Assembly: GCA_028023455.1 (NCBI GenBank)
Contig: JAQFVV010012416.1
Span: 5,437,594-5,501,593 of the forward strand
Origin: Epiperipatus broadwayi
Lineage: Eukaryota > Onychophora > Udeonychophora > Euonychophora > Peripatidae
Direction: 5' to 3'
Length of the DNA: 64,000 nt
Each line of letters opens with the position of its first letter. Position 1 is the first letter of the stretch. Under the pieces are notes generated by a model, which saw only the letters and a list, made by a program, of their open reading frames with translations, made no database searches and had not been told where the DNA came from. Both the position numbers and the translations under genes were made by a program. Shown piece after piece: positions 11,226-21,785 of the stretch.

Positions 11226-11894
11226 TTTCTCTTTATATATAAAATTAATTATTTTGCACATATATATATACATAATGAAGTGATTTTTTTTGTATCTCAT
11301 ATCGTAAAGCTGGGTGTGTTTTCGATGATAAGCGGCAGAATCATAGCTCCTGTGTTTTTGAAGTATAAATACCACAGCATCAACAAATAACATGAGAGTG
11401 ATGATTATGCACTCAGCTCTATGATAGAAAGATAGAAAAAAATCCACTTCATTGTACACATGTTTGTAGCTACATATGCAAAATAATTATACATAATTAT
11501 GATAAAATATTTTTATTTTATTTTTTACAAACACAAACAGGTTACTTTATTGAGAAGATGTATATATTGAAAAAAAATGTCTTTTTTAAACAGAAAATTA
11601 AAAAAAGTAAATATTGAACCAGTTAAGAACAAAAAATTTGATGTATTTAATAAAAAATGCTTAGTAGAACATTCATTCAATTAACACAACTGAGAGTTTT
11701 TTTTAAAATTTACATTACTGGTGTTCAATTGATCTTGAAATTTTAATTTGGAGTTTGATACTTTATGACTGTACTAAACCACATAGACAATGTCTCTCAT
11801 GAAGACCGCAAGATCAAACGAATATCCATAACATATTTTAAAAAGTTATTTTAAAGTTTAAATACAATATAAACATAATGCAAATAATTAATAT
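11226..11894. other. No recognised feature
   Basis: AT-rich sequence. A 117-residue minus-strand open frame (about 11106-11459) overlaps the end of the family B repeat and has no recognisable domain, so it is treated as chance. Confidence 0.4.
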
Positions 11895-12245
11895 TTTTTA
11901 TTAGTCATTCATTAGACTAGAGATTATCCACTTAATGAATAATATTTCTGTAGTGTAATTTTTACTACACCATTTTCATGCAAGGTAGGGACTGGTTTCT
12001 ATCCACTTTTAACATTTTGTGGAAGGAATAATCTAAACATATGACCAAAGATGTGAATAAGATGTGTGATCCTCAAGATGTACATTCCATGCTAACCAGC
12101 CATTCATCAGTTTGCCCAGATCCCAATCTCTCACAGATATCTTTATCATTGTTCAATATATATAGGTAGTCAATTACTACAGTTTAATTGCTGTGTTAAG
12201 TTTAATGCTCTCACAACTTTGATACAAACCACTTGATAGTTAAAA
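11895..12245 (-). repeat. HHR repeat family C, copy 1
   Basis: This matches 62770-63110 along its length: AGTCATTCATTAGACTAG at the left, a hammerhead-like centre, and CACAACTTTGATACAAACC at the right. The unit is about 340 bp. The two copies share no obvious similarity with families A and B outside the ribozyme domain. No coding capacity was seen. Confidence 0.7.
12066..12125 (-). ncRNA. Hammerhead-like motif (family C), one core change
   Basis: Minus strand: GGATCTGGGCAAA, core CTGATGA (12110-12104), stem II ATGGCT-GGTT-AGCAT with a bulged G, then GGAA where GAAA is expected. A perfect TGTACAT stem III ends in the U-C cleavage dinucleotide, followed by TTGAGGATC. The fold is complete, but the GAAA to GGAA change at an invariant position should abolish or greatly reduce cleavage. 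Confidence 0.55.
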
Positions 12246-12407
12246 AAAGGTTTGTTTGTTTTTTTAAATAAGTTGAATAGATTGTGTTATGCAGACAGCA
12301 CATTCATAATGAATATGAGTCCTTCTTCAAAAAAAGCTATTTATATAGATTATGTTTTGTTTTGTTTTTTAAAAAAAACAACAACAACATCATAATCTTT
12401 TTCAAGT

Positions 12408-12551
12408 TAAAAAAAAATTACATATCAACTTTTTTTTTTCTCATGTGTCATAGCATCAGCCGGAAAGTGAACCTGGGACAACTGCTAGCAAAGCAGCTGT
12501 TGCTGACCTCTCGACCACCAATGCTTGACAAAAAAATTACATATCAACTTT
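12408..12551 (-). mobile_element. Short tRNA-derived SINE with about 22-bp target duplication
   Basis: The tRNA-like body is 12453-12524 on the minus strand: GCATTGGTGGTCGAGAGGTC (acceptor plus D arm), an anticodon-arm-like GCTGCTTTGCTAGCAGT, and a box-B-like CAGGTTCACTTTCC. A TATGACACATGAG segment and an A run follow. AAAAAAATTACATATCAACT plus two further T residues flank both sides, a clear target-site duplication. This is the youngest-looking copy of the family seen here. Confidence 0.85.
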
Positions 12552-12808
12552 GAAAAACATTTTCTTAAGTCATAACAAATCTTTGGTATAAAATATAAAA
12601 CCAATTAGTATTTTGAAACAATTTCTGATTATACATAGACAGATATTTATTTAACATCAATACATAAATCTTGTGAAAGGAATTGAATCTCCATGCATGT
12701 GCAATTGGATTGGTATAGTAAATTTACATGCACTCATCTATCAATAAGTGTTTTAAAAGCATAAATAATACAAAACCTCTGTCAGATAATGAAAATTATT
12801 CTTCATGT
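12552..12808. other. No recognised feature
   Basis: AT-rich sequence between the SINE and the next palindrome. No motif was recognised. Confidence 0.4.
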
Positions 12809-13003
12809 ATAAACTGTGATAAACAGAGTAGCAAAAATTCAAAAAACCTTAACCACAAAAATTATTTGTCAAGTGCTTTTGGTACCATGTATCAGAATCA
12901 ATATGTTGCCATGATTCTGGTACACAGTATCGAAAGCGCTTGACAAATAGTTTTTGTGGTTAATGTTTTTTTGAATTTTTGCTAATCTTTTTATTACAGT
13001 TTA
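12809..13003. repeat. Fold-back repeat, about 90-bp arms
   Basis: Left arm 12809-12900 and right arm 12912-13003 are inverse copies with few mismatches, around an 11-base hinge (ATATGTTGCCA). The right arm contains CGAAAGCGCTTGAC, which resembles the GAAAGCGCTTAGC word downstream of two PLE remnants at 21.76 and 30.51 kb. A relation to PLE termini is possible but rests on this word only. Confidence 0.7.
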
Positions 13004-13004
13004 T

Positions 13005-13136
13005 ATTAAACAAGGCAAAACTCTCCATACGGTAGTGCCATCCTGTGCCAACCAGAGTAATCAATGGATGCCAGAAGGCTTTACTCTGGTTGGCACAGGG
13101 TGGCACTACTGTATGGAGAGTTTTGCCTTGTTTAAT
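13005..13136. repeat. Near-perfect palindrome of HHR family A terminal sequence
   Basis: Arms 13005-13060 and 13081-13136 are inverse copies with two mismatches and a 20-base hinge. The arm (GGCAAAACTCTCCATAC... CCAGAGTAATCAATGGATGC) is the same sequence that begins each family A unit at 42913 and 43367. The hinge lies before the ribozyme region, so the hammerhead is absent. Directly to the right, TAAGAGATGGTGATAATGTGATG matches the other end of family A. Confidence 0.75.
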
Positions 13137-13394
13137 AACAATTATGTGCTAGTATAAGAGATGGTGATAATGTGATGTTACAATTTATATGTAAATAATA
13201 ATTATGCTTAGAGCTTAGTTTTAAGAGTTAAGAAATATTTTTTGACTCATATTAATAAAATTTGTAAATCTTTTGTGTATCTATTTTGTGTACATTTGTT
13301 CTACTTTATAGTTTTTAACAAATATAATACTGGCAATATCATATGACTTTCTCTAATAAGCTTCCAAAAGCATTCTCTTCACCTTTCTTTAATT
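13137..13394. other. AT-rich spacer
   Basis: The first 40 bases are family A-like. The rest is unrecognised. Confidence 0.35.
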
Positions 13395-13645
13395 AATGAT
13401 ATCTCTTATAATCTTGAGTAATCAATAGACACTAGATAATATAACCAAATTCTCAGACTTCTGAATTTTCTTTTCATCAGCGAGAACATAGGGTACAAAG
13501 TTTTACGTTAGAATCCTAATTTATCTCTGATGAGGGCAAAATTCCTAAACCAATCTAAGAATGTGGATTATACAACTCTACCATCTACTTATTGTCCATT
13601 GATTATTCAAGCTTAAAGTGGATCGCTCTAAAATATTATGAAGAA
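13395..13645. repeat. Diverged family A-like fold-back with two ribozyme remnants
   Basis: The left half (minus orientation) has TAATCAATAGACACTAGATA, then, read on the minus strand, TTCTCG-CTGATGA-...-GAAGTC-TGAGAA. The stem I arms and core are present but stem III has collapsed. The right half (plus) has CTGATGAGGGCAAAATTCC at 13527 followed by TAAA and ATCTAAG, then TCCATTGATTA. The arrangement mirrors the other family A fold-backs, but divergence is high. Confidence 0.45.
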
Positions 13646-14404
13646 AGTTTCTTTTTGAATGGGTGTTAAAAAATTCATTCAGCCATTTTACTTTCTAATT
13701 ATTGAAAGACTGATCTGCACTATACATGTATACATGGGGCCAATAATGTCTTTTACATTTCCAGTGCACTTCTCTTGTAAGTTACTATATCATGAGATAT
13801 CCAGTATAAGTGCTCAAACTATTGGCTTACATGGTGATTGAAACGTGATCTATGAAATATTTGTATTGACAAGAGAGCTTGATTTGAGATATTTTACAAT
13901 GGAAAATAATTCATGAATTAATAACTAGCTTTTAGAAGAAATGAACTGCAGAATATTTCCTTGATTACAAATATTCTCAAGTGCAGCAGTTAATTTATAA
14001 TGCACAATCAAACTTGAAGTTTGCATTTCTCTAAATCTGTTTACATACATTTTTGAGATATGTTAATCTATTAATTACATATTTCAATGTAAATGTTATT
14101 AATCTTAGATATTAAAATAAGTTTCCAATCCTGCATTGATTAATTATTTGATTATATTGAAATAGGCTGGGTTAAAGATTGTAGTGTTGATTATAATTCT
14201 TTTAATATGATATTGGTCGATTTTCTGATGTTAATATAAAATAATATTTGTATGAATGATTGATAATTTTTATAGTGGCTAATGAGAGAGGATTTTTTAA
14301 AATGTATACATGCTGTAGAGTGAATAGTTTATTTATGAATTATGAAGAATTCATAGTATTATTTCGTGGTGCTTCCACGTAATAAAAATATAATAACTAA
14401 ATAG

Positions 14405-14717
14405 CTGATGCTGCAGTAGAATAGCAAATAATTTCCTCAGAGCTTCTTTCTCAAATCATAAGAATGAGTGCGATGAGATTTAAAATTGTTATTTTTTTCC
14501 TTTGTTATTTTCTCCTTATTCTCAAATTCTATTGGTTGAGAAGTTTAAAAAAAATTTTTTTATCCTCCAATTGCTTTTTCAAAATATTGTTAATTTTCCT
14601 CAATTCACACTTTTTATTTATTCTCTTAGGTCTTTTAAAAATCTCTACGGCTTCCCTTAGCAGTCTCTGGTATTGTTCAATTTTTGGCAGAATGTGTTTT
14701 ATTAAAATTGATGTCAT
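14405..14717 (-). pseudogene. Unrecognised element-encoded peptide, left copy
   Basis: I do not recognise the protein. Minus-strand codons from 14717 encode a lysine-rich, helix-like peptide containing KRINKKCELRKINNILKK. After a one-base slip near 14543 the frame continues to a C-terminus ending HSYDLRKKL and a stop. The inverted copy at 15000-15237 encodes the same peptide with mostly conservative differences (KSINKKV, KKINNIWKKLLEDK, HSYELRKKL). That pattern suggests real coding sequence in a repeated element, not chance. No catalytic motif was seen. Confidence 0.45.
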
Positions 14718-14999
14718 GATTAGTTAATTTAATATGCGAATAAATAGCTGAAAAAGTAGATGTTTCTCTAATTGCCAAAATGTGTTATTCCTTTCTTATG
14801 TTTATTCTATGATTGGTGTGTTCGATGTATGAATGTAAACAAATTCCATGATGGAATTTCATATACACCATGATACTGCGAAAAGATTTTATCTTTAAGG
14901 TGTGAAAATATTTCATTAATTTTTTTAAATGTAGTATAAATTGTGTGGATATTATTTTTCTTTAAAACATTACCAATTTTATCAGTTACTCCCTTCATA
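14718..14999. other. Hinge region of the 14.4-15.2 kb inverted pair
   Basis: The sequence between the two inverted peptide-coding copies. An 82-residue minus-strand frame (14807-15055) spans it and has no recognisable motif. Confidence 0.35.
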
Positions 15000-15237
15000 C
15001 ATAGCAGAACAGTCTTAAGGAAAGCTATAAATATTTTTAAAAGGTCTAAGAGCATAAATAAAAAAGTGTGAATTAAAGAAAATTAACAATATTTGGAAAA
15101 AGCTATTGGAGGATAAAATATTTTTTAAAGCTTCTCAACTAATAGAATTTGAGAATGAGAAGAAAGTGACAAAGGAAAAAAATAATGATTTTAAATCTTA
15201 CCACCCACATTCTTATGAATTGAGAAAGAAACTCTGA
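15000..15237 (+). pseudogene. Unrecognised element-encoded peptide, right copy
   Basis: The plus-strand inverse counterpart of 14405-14717. After a frameshift near 15062 the frame reads KKINNIWKKLLEDKIFFKAS, then a polar stretch, and ends HSYELRKKL followed by TGA (15236-15238). In two frames combined it is colinear with the left copy over about 75 residues. The product is unknown. It could be the 3' end of an ORF of a transposon not otherwise represented here. Confidence 0.45.
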
Positions 15238-15242
15238 GGAAA

Positions 15243-17794
15243 GTACTTGTTATTATACTGAAATATCAGTTATTTTGCTATAATACTATGAATTCATATA
15301 TATATATCATTATCACTTGCACCTGTTATAAATCTAAAATGTATTTTTTTATAAAGTAAAAAGATAAAATGATGAAATTTAAATTCTTTTGTTTCATATG
15401 GATAAAATTTTATCATCAATTTAAAATTCATTATAGTGTGCAAATCACAGTTAATTTGTTAATGGAATCTGATAACTGAAATGTATAACAATATTTTAAA
15501 GAAGTGTTTAATTGAATTAAAGGCACTTACTTTAGATTTTATTGGAATTTTATCTAATAAAAATTGAATTAATCAATATTAGTGAAATAATAGATGAAAA
15601 TTTAAAGATTTTATTTAGCTTAAAAATAAATTTATGTATAGAAGAAAATTATAATAATTTAACACTCATAAGAAAAACAGAAATAAATATATTAAATGTA
15701 AGTAATATGAATAAGAATTTTAACATGCAAATACACCATTAACCTGTTAGTAAAGAACTTTTAAGTGAGGATTAATCATAACAATTATCATCAATTTTCA
15801 CCTACTATTTTGGTTTACAATTGATTATTCACTATTACAATCTTTTAAAAAAAAGTTGAAATTTTTTTTACATATCCACCATTTTTTAAAGATGGTGGTC
15901 AAAAAATGATAGTCATTTTGTCAGACTGAGCTGTTATAGGATAATGACTTTATTAAAGCTTATGTCTTTTAAAAATAAATTGATGACATTCATACTTTAA
16001 ATGTACAGTAGAATCTATTCATTTTATTATTTACAATAATCTTTTCACTATAGAATTGAGATACAATTAATACACTTTGTGTAATTTTTATTCAGTAACT
16101 TTACAAAACAGGCTTAGCTTTAATTTATGACATTTCCAAAGTAAAAAAGATTTTCATCTTTAATAACTATAAAATAACATAAAAAATGTGAGTTTCCTTC
16201 AACAAAATAAATATCATACTTTGATCATATATGATAAAAAAAGTATATTAATTTTTAATTGTAAAATATGTATATTAGCTAATCTATATTTATTTAATCA
16301 GTTTATGGATTAATATTCTTATTAGCATTATTTTGCATGTGACTAAAATACAATGATTGTAATAGTCACCGTAAATTGTAAGTTATTTTGAAAAAAATGA
16401 TTTCATACACTGTATAGCTAATAATCAACTGTATATGATCAAAAGTTACTAAATAATACCATTTATTTTTTTAACTTTAATTAAATAACCTTATAATTTG
16501 TTTGTGACATTCAAGATATTTTATTATTAATATAGTTTGGCAAAAGAAAAAAAAAGTTTTAATTATTTACATACATTATTGAAACAATGTCAACAAACTA
16601 TTCATAGCATTTCTTTATATTTAATATTACTGCATTTAGTAAATTCAAATAAACATTAACAGTGTTATGAAAAAAACCAACAATTTATTGATTAGAAATT
16701 ATAAAAATAAAAAATGATAATAATTGGACATAAAGTCCATAAAAAATAAATATTAATGTGTATATTGTATTAGGCTAATTTTCTATTTAATTTTAAAATG
16801 TGCATAGTGGGCTTTTTTTCTTCATATTTTATTCAATGGATTCAGGAAAAACTACAGTTACTTAAAAGTGGTGATCACTAATAGAAAACTTATATCTATA
16901 TATTTTAATTATAGTTGCCAAAATGTTTTTAAATAGTATATTTACCCACAGGTTAGTTTTTTTTAATAATATAATAATCTATATATTGTGCTTGAAACAC
17001 ATATGTGAAGCTGTCTTACAAATTAATAATTGCTTAGTGCTTTCGGAGCTTCATGTTCCCATATTCATAGCTTATACTAATGATTGTTGTAGCTATCTTT
17101 TTAAATAAAGATATATGCAAATAGCCTAGATGGCCCATTTTTTCGAAATGGAGAAGCAGGCATATCTCCTATTGGTGGCATTGGGATCATCTGCAATAAA
17201 GCATGTTTCCTTAATGTTATGCTTGGCATCATTGTGTTCAGTGCACACCATTTCAGCCAAAGAGGGTTTGAACCTGGCCTGTGGATTTTTGATGTTCAAA
17301 AAATATAGAGCTGACCACAGTTTTATATGAGCCCTGTTGCATCAATATCGATGTTGTGAGACCTGGTGGCTACTGCAGCATGTGTTTCCCCATAATATGC
17401 TACACTGCAGCCATTTTGGTGGCATGTGATTTTGTAAATGACATGGGGCTTTGGTCAGGTGCAAATTTGTCTTTTGAATTATTAATTAATCTATTAGTGA
17501 CTGGTGGCATATGAAAACTTAAATTAAAATCTGTATTAAGTGTTTTAATGAGTTTTTTAGCTCATTAAGCAATACTTTTTTTTCAATTTCAGCTTTATTT
17601 GACTTTAAAATAAATTAATTTTTTTCCCAAATAAAATCATTATAACTTTTTACTGTTGATTCTATAAACATTTTTTCAGTGATTAAAGCATTGGATCCTC
17701 AAGGTATAGATCCAGGATGTTGTCATATTTTAAAAAATATAAAAATGCAACAGCAACAATTAGTTTACATAATGATACTGGGAAAGTCAACATT
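15243..17794. other. Long AT-rich region without a recognisable gene
   Basis: No conserved domain was found. Near 17262 GGGTTTGAACCTGG resembles a tRNA box B on either strand, in a locally less AT-rich block (17130-17460) that may be an unclassified repeat. The rest is simple A/T-rich sequence. Confidence 0.4.
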
Positions 17795-18700
17795 GAGAAG
17801 GTGTAAGACAGGGTGACTTTATATCTCCAAAACTTTTTACAGCAGTGCTGCAAGAAGTATTTAGTGGATTAAAATGTGAAGCTAAAGGAGTGAAAGTAAA
17901 TGGAGATTATTTAAGTCATTTAGATTTTGCAGATGATGTAGTTGTTTTTGCAAATAATGTTTTAGATCTGCAAGAAATGTTGCAGGAATTATCAGATGAA
18001 AGTAGGACTAAAGATAAATGTTAAAAAGACTAAAGTAAAGTTCAATGGATTTTCTCAAAATATGAAAATAAAGATTGATTATGATGAGTTAGAAAAAGTT
18101 AACAGCTACAAATATCTTGGTCAGATTATTAATATAGATGGAAACATAATGGATGAAATTAATCATAGAATTAAACTTAGTTGGAGTGCTTTTGGTACAA
18201 ATAACTTGATAATAAAAGGAAATATGCTATGTGTTTGAAAAGGTTTTTAATAAATGTGTTTTACCAGTTTTTACTTATGGATCTGAGACTTGGACACTTA
18301 ATAGAAGAGCAATACAGAGACTTCAGACCACTCAAAGAAGTATGGAGAGATGCATGTTAGAAGTAACAAGAAGAGATCAAAAATTCAATACATGTTTAAG
18401 AGAACAAACAGGTATTATTGACCTCATTGAACAAATTAAAAGACTGAAGTGAAGTTGGGCTGGACATATTGCTAGAAAAGATGATAATAGATGGATAATT
18501 GAAATCTTAAAATTGGATTCCAAGAGATTGTAAAAGACCCATAAAGATACCACATGTGAGATAGATGGATGAAATAAGAAAGTGTACAGGGGTGGTATGG
18601 AGAAGAGAAGCTAAAGTTTGGTTAAGATGGTTTGAACTTGGAGAAATCTTCATCCTGCAGTAGATTGATAATTGTTGATGATGATGATGACATGAGATTT
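17795..18700 (+). pseudogene. RTE-type LINE reverse transcriptase fragment
   Basis: Three frames together give the second half of a non-LTR reverse transcriptase. VRQGDFISPKLFTAVL (RT block before the catalytic site) is followed by LDFADDVVVFA, whose ADD at 17929-17937 is the catalytic pair. Then come GLKINVKKTKVKFNG and YKYLGQIINIDG, and after another slip PVFTYGSETWTLNR, RDQKFN and WAGHIARKDDNRW. The order and the terminal WAGHIAR-type motif are typical of RTE/BovB-like elements. The endonuclease and N-terminal RT are missing, and at least two frameshifts and several stops are present. The copy ends in a GATGATGATGATGA tail (18678-18692), consistent with short 3' repeats of this group. Confidence 0.8.
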
Positions 18701-19429
18701 TATTTTATGAAGCATTTAGGAGAACCAATTGTTATTATAAAGTGGGAATTAGTTCACAACAAACTTTTGATTATTAATATCATGACAACTTAAATTCCAT
18801 ACTATCTACTACTATACTGTAAAAAAAATATTAATTCACAAGGAATCTTTCAGCAATATCTTATTACCTTCCTCAGTGTAATAACCATATGAATGTAAAT
18901 AATAGTGCTTAGTGACTTCTGATAAAATATTACATGCTGTCCACAATATGAGAATAGCTATTTAAATTAATCATACAGGATAATATAACAATTATTTATA
19001 GTAATAGAATAGTTCATTATTCCTTCAATGCAAAGTAATTTGTGCATTTAATTACCTTATTGAAATGTTTTCTTTGCTAACTACTAATTTACTGCTCAAA
19101 ATTACTTTCCTTTAAATAAATGATTAAAGACATCAGAAAAATCTATTGATTCCCCAAAATACATTTCTACTGAATTAATTTCTTTGTTTGGCCCAGATCA
19201 ACAAAGCCATTCTATCCTCTTTATCAATTTTCAATATCTATATATCATAATAATCTACACATCAGGTACAACTATATTGATGATTTGCACCAATAAACTA
19301 TCACATGACTTAAGCTCATATATTGCTGTTACAGCAACATCCTTTTTTACCTTCTCTATGCTACTAATTGTAAACTTTAGTGGGTAATAACAGTTGCCAG
19401 ATGGGACTGTAAATCTTTATCATATACTG
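18701..19429. other. No recognised feature
   Basis: AT-rich sequence between the RTE fragment and the family A fold-back. Confidence 0.4.
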
Positions 19430-20110
19430 CCTGTTTAAAAACCCAGACTAATTTCAAGTTATGGCTTTTATCAGTAAGGAGCTTTAGATCCTGAAATAGT
19501 GCATCTGAGAATCTAATGCACTTTCCTCTCAGCTATTATGTTATACTATCAAGCTGTCAGCTCAAACATATACCATTTAAAACTTTCTTAAGCACTTTAT
19601 CAATATTCTTTATTTATATCAAAACTAACAGTTTTAACTGTCATGCTGTCATCATCAGAGCTCTTTACAATCTTATTTCTCAAAACTCAACTGAAAAAAT
19701 TTTGTCAGTTGGGTTTTTAGAAATAGGATTGTAAAGAGCTCTAATAATGACTGCAGGAAAATTGAAACTATTAGTTTTGATATAAATAAATAGTATTGAT
19801 AACGTATTTAAGAAAGTTGTAAATGTATATGTTCAAGTAGAAATCAATACTTAGAAAAATGAAGAAGACTGTCAGCCAAAACTGAAAAATGCATTTTTAA
19901 GCTTGGGATGAAAGCTTGATAATATAATGTAGAAATGATTGATAGTATGGAAGTGCATTGGCTTCAAAAGATCCAAGTTCCCTGTCCCATGATCCAAAGC
20001 TTCTCACTGATGAAATTTGTAAGCTTGAGACTAGTCTGAGGATTTTGGATAAGACAACAGATGATAGGGATTTATTAAGCATTGCTATTTGGCATCTATC
20101 ATTATATAGT
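19430..20110. repeat. HHR repeat family A: large fold-back
   Basis: The left half (minus orientation) has its ribozyme at 19441-19485, with core CTGATAA (19474-19468), a perfect AAG/CTT stem II, GAAA and TTAGTC. The right half (plus orientation) carries a second ribozyme at 19991-20046. Between them two further inverse segments (about 19540-19690 and 19700-19845, sharing TTAGTTTTGATATAAATA) pair around a hinge near 19693. The whole is one long imperfect fold-back. The left ribozyme has the core change G8 to A. Confidence 0.7.
19991..20046 (+). ncRNA. Hammerhead-ribozyme motif (family A, plus strand)
   Basis: ATCCAA-AGC-TTCTCA, core CTGATGA (20007-20013), AA...TT stem II with a large loop, GAGA (20027-20030) where GAAA is expected, CTAGTC (stem III of A-U plus two pairs, cleavage after C20036), then TGAGGA-TT-TTGGAT. 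Stem I has six inner pairs (TTCTCA/TGAGGA) and six perfect outer pairs (ATCCAA/TTGGAT) around an internal loop, the best stem I in the window. The GAGA change suggests it is inactive. Confidence 0.65.
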
Positions 20111-20559
20111 AAGGTAAAAAAGTATGCTATTAAAATGATGACCTACCATCTTTTGATTAGATTAAAAATTGTTATACTATTAATGGCCCAGATACAGATT
20201 TTAAATTTACTTAATCATAAATATATCTATTATTATAAACTTCAGTCACATATTGTATTATATTAATTTCCTCTTATTTTTCACATACATATCTAATGAT
20301 ATGCAGCTTGAAAAAAGAGAAGTTATATAATACCGTAATAAATAAAACAAAATCATACATCACATGACTCAATTTTATAAGCTTGTAAATAAAAAATAAT
20401 AAGCAGTGCTAATAGTTCTAATAAGCTTTATTGATAAATGCTGCAAGAGAAAGCATTTAAAAATCTCTATCTACAAATTATCCACAATCCTCAGACCCTT
20501 TTCATGCCTTGGCAATCCTCAGTAAAAAAACATAATACCATGTATGATTGGAGTTTATC
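20111..20559. other. No recognised feature
   Basis: AT-rich sequence with no motif recognised. Confidence 0.4.
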
Positions 20560-20815
20560 TAAAATATATTGTACCGGTCAAAACATGTTTACCCATCTAA
20601 CATGAGCTGGAACTCACAAACTGTACTTCAAACCCAGTCAAGCCCGAGATTTAGGTCAGGAACCAGCCTGGATTTGAACCCATGCTCTAAGCCCCAGATC
20701 AAACTCCTAATGGACAACATAATAGTGATGGCACATGAGAAGTAATTCTTAATCCGGCCACTAGCAAAGTGTGAGAACACAATGCGACATCTATTACTAT
20801 GACTAAACTAAAATA
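20560..20815 (-). repeat. tRNA-like dispersed sequence (possible SINE)
   Basis: This block has higher GC than its surroundings. The minus strand contains CATGGGTTCAAATCCAGG, a perfect box-B consensus (GGTTCAAATCC). No clear box A or target-site duplication was located. It may be a tRNA-derived SINE unrelated to the 6.1-kb family. Confidence 0.4.
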
Positions 20816-21399
20816 TATATAAGCATGGCTGTACTTTTGGAAGTGGAGAAAAAGGAATTTGAACTACTCAAATAAGTTTAGACAATAAAAATATAGTTTA
20901 ATATAATGACAAATTATTATACATTATGACTTAATTGTATACATTAGTGTGTGCGTGAATGAGCAAGTGGTAGATGATTACATAGTGTCATTCACGCTAT
21001 TATTTCTCATATGCTCTTTATTAGCTAAATAATATATTATAAATAAACACACATCTTTGGTGGGTCCCCTATTAAGATGCCAATCGATTTTATTAGAAAG
21101 AAGTTACATAAAATTTCTATTAATGCTTTGGGTTATGGTTCTGAAACGTGGTGACTAACATATGATTTCGGGGAGCATTCTGAGATTCATTATATATATA
21201 AGAAAATTATTTTCACACTATTACCGTCATGAAAATAAGTAAAACACATTTGAAAATGACATTTGATTATGTGACAAAATATTTAATGAAAATTCTTTTA
21301 ATTAGCGCTGGTAAGAAGAATGCTCTATTTTCCCCAAGGCAACTAGATACTCTTAAATACAGAAATAAGTTACAATGGTAGGATTGTATAAGACTGAAA

Positions 21400-21660
21400 T
21401 AAATTTAAGGCATAATCAACAGAACAGCACAACACAGATATACATATAATAGAGCCATGAAAAACAATGATAATTCATGAACATTTTTAGAGCATTCCAA
21501 GAAGACAGGACATTTGTTTGAATCTTCCAGCCCTAAAATAGTCTGTATTGAGAAAAATGACATCAAGCGGAAAATCAGAGAAGCATATTTTATTAATGGC
21601 AATAATAACTCCATCAATAGACGAGATACCTGCTTTGACATCTCCAAACGTTGGACTATC
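21400..21660 (+). pseudogene. Penelope-like element GIY-YIG endonuclease, C-terminal part
   Basis: Plus-strand translation gives TAQHRYTYNRAMKNND, a stop (TGA at 21477), then FLEHSKKTGHLFESSSPKIV, EKNDIKRKIREAYFINGN and SINRRDTCFDISKRW. The EH...TGH...R.KIREAYFI...INR order is the C-terminal half of the GIY-YIG domain at the end of PLE reverse transcriptases. It aligns motif by motif with the remnant at 30142-30440. The RT domain and the GIY-YIG start are missing. The longer open frame on the opposite strand is a shadow. Confidence 0.75.
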
Positions 21661-21734
21661 TAGTTCATTTGCATATGCTTTTCATACTGTTTTGTTTCCC
21701 TTGCCCTATTTTTTCGTTCTGCAGCTCACAGTAC

Positions 21735-21785
21735 CGCTATGAATATGAGGCAAAAGACCTCGAAAGCGCTTAGCGTGTAATAATT
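21735..21785 (+). ncRNA. Conserved hairpin downstream of PLE (hammerhead-like relic)
   Basis: GAGG-CAAAAGA-CCTC is followed directly by GAAAGCGCTTAGCG. The second PLE remnant has GGAGAC-TCAA-GGTCTC then TGAAAGCGCTTAGC at the same place. A stem followed by GAAA is the stem II/GAAA half of a hammerhead, and hammerheads are known in PLE terminal regions. The 5' core (CTGATGA) is not intact: AATATGA precedes the stem here. At best a relic. Confidence 0.4.

Noticed and set aside
19640-19760. CTGATGATGAC on the minus strand at 19.65 kb and its inverted partner as a separate ribozyme
   Set aside because: GAAACT occurs at a suitable distance only in one arm, the stem II sequences do not pair, and the arms are simply part of the family A fold-back.
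21405-21647. 80-codon minus-strand frame
   Set aside because: Shadow of the plus-strand PLE nuclease, whose motifs are recognisable.
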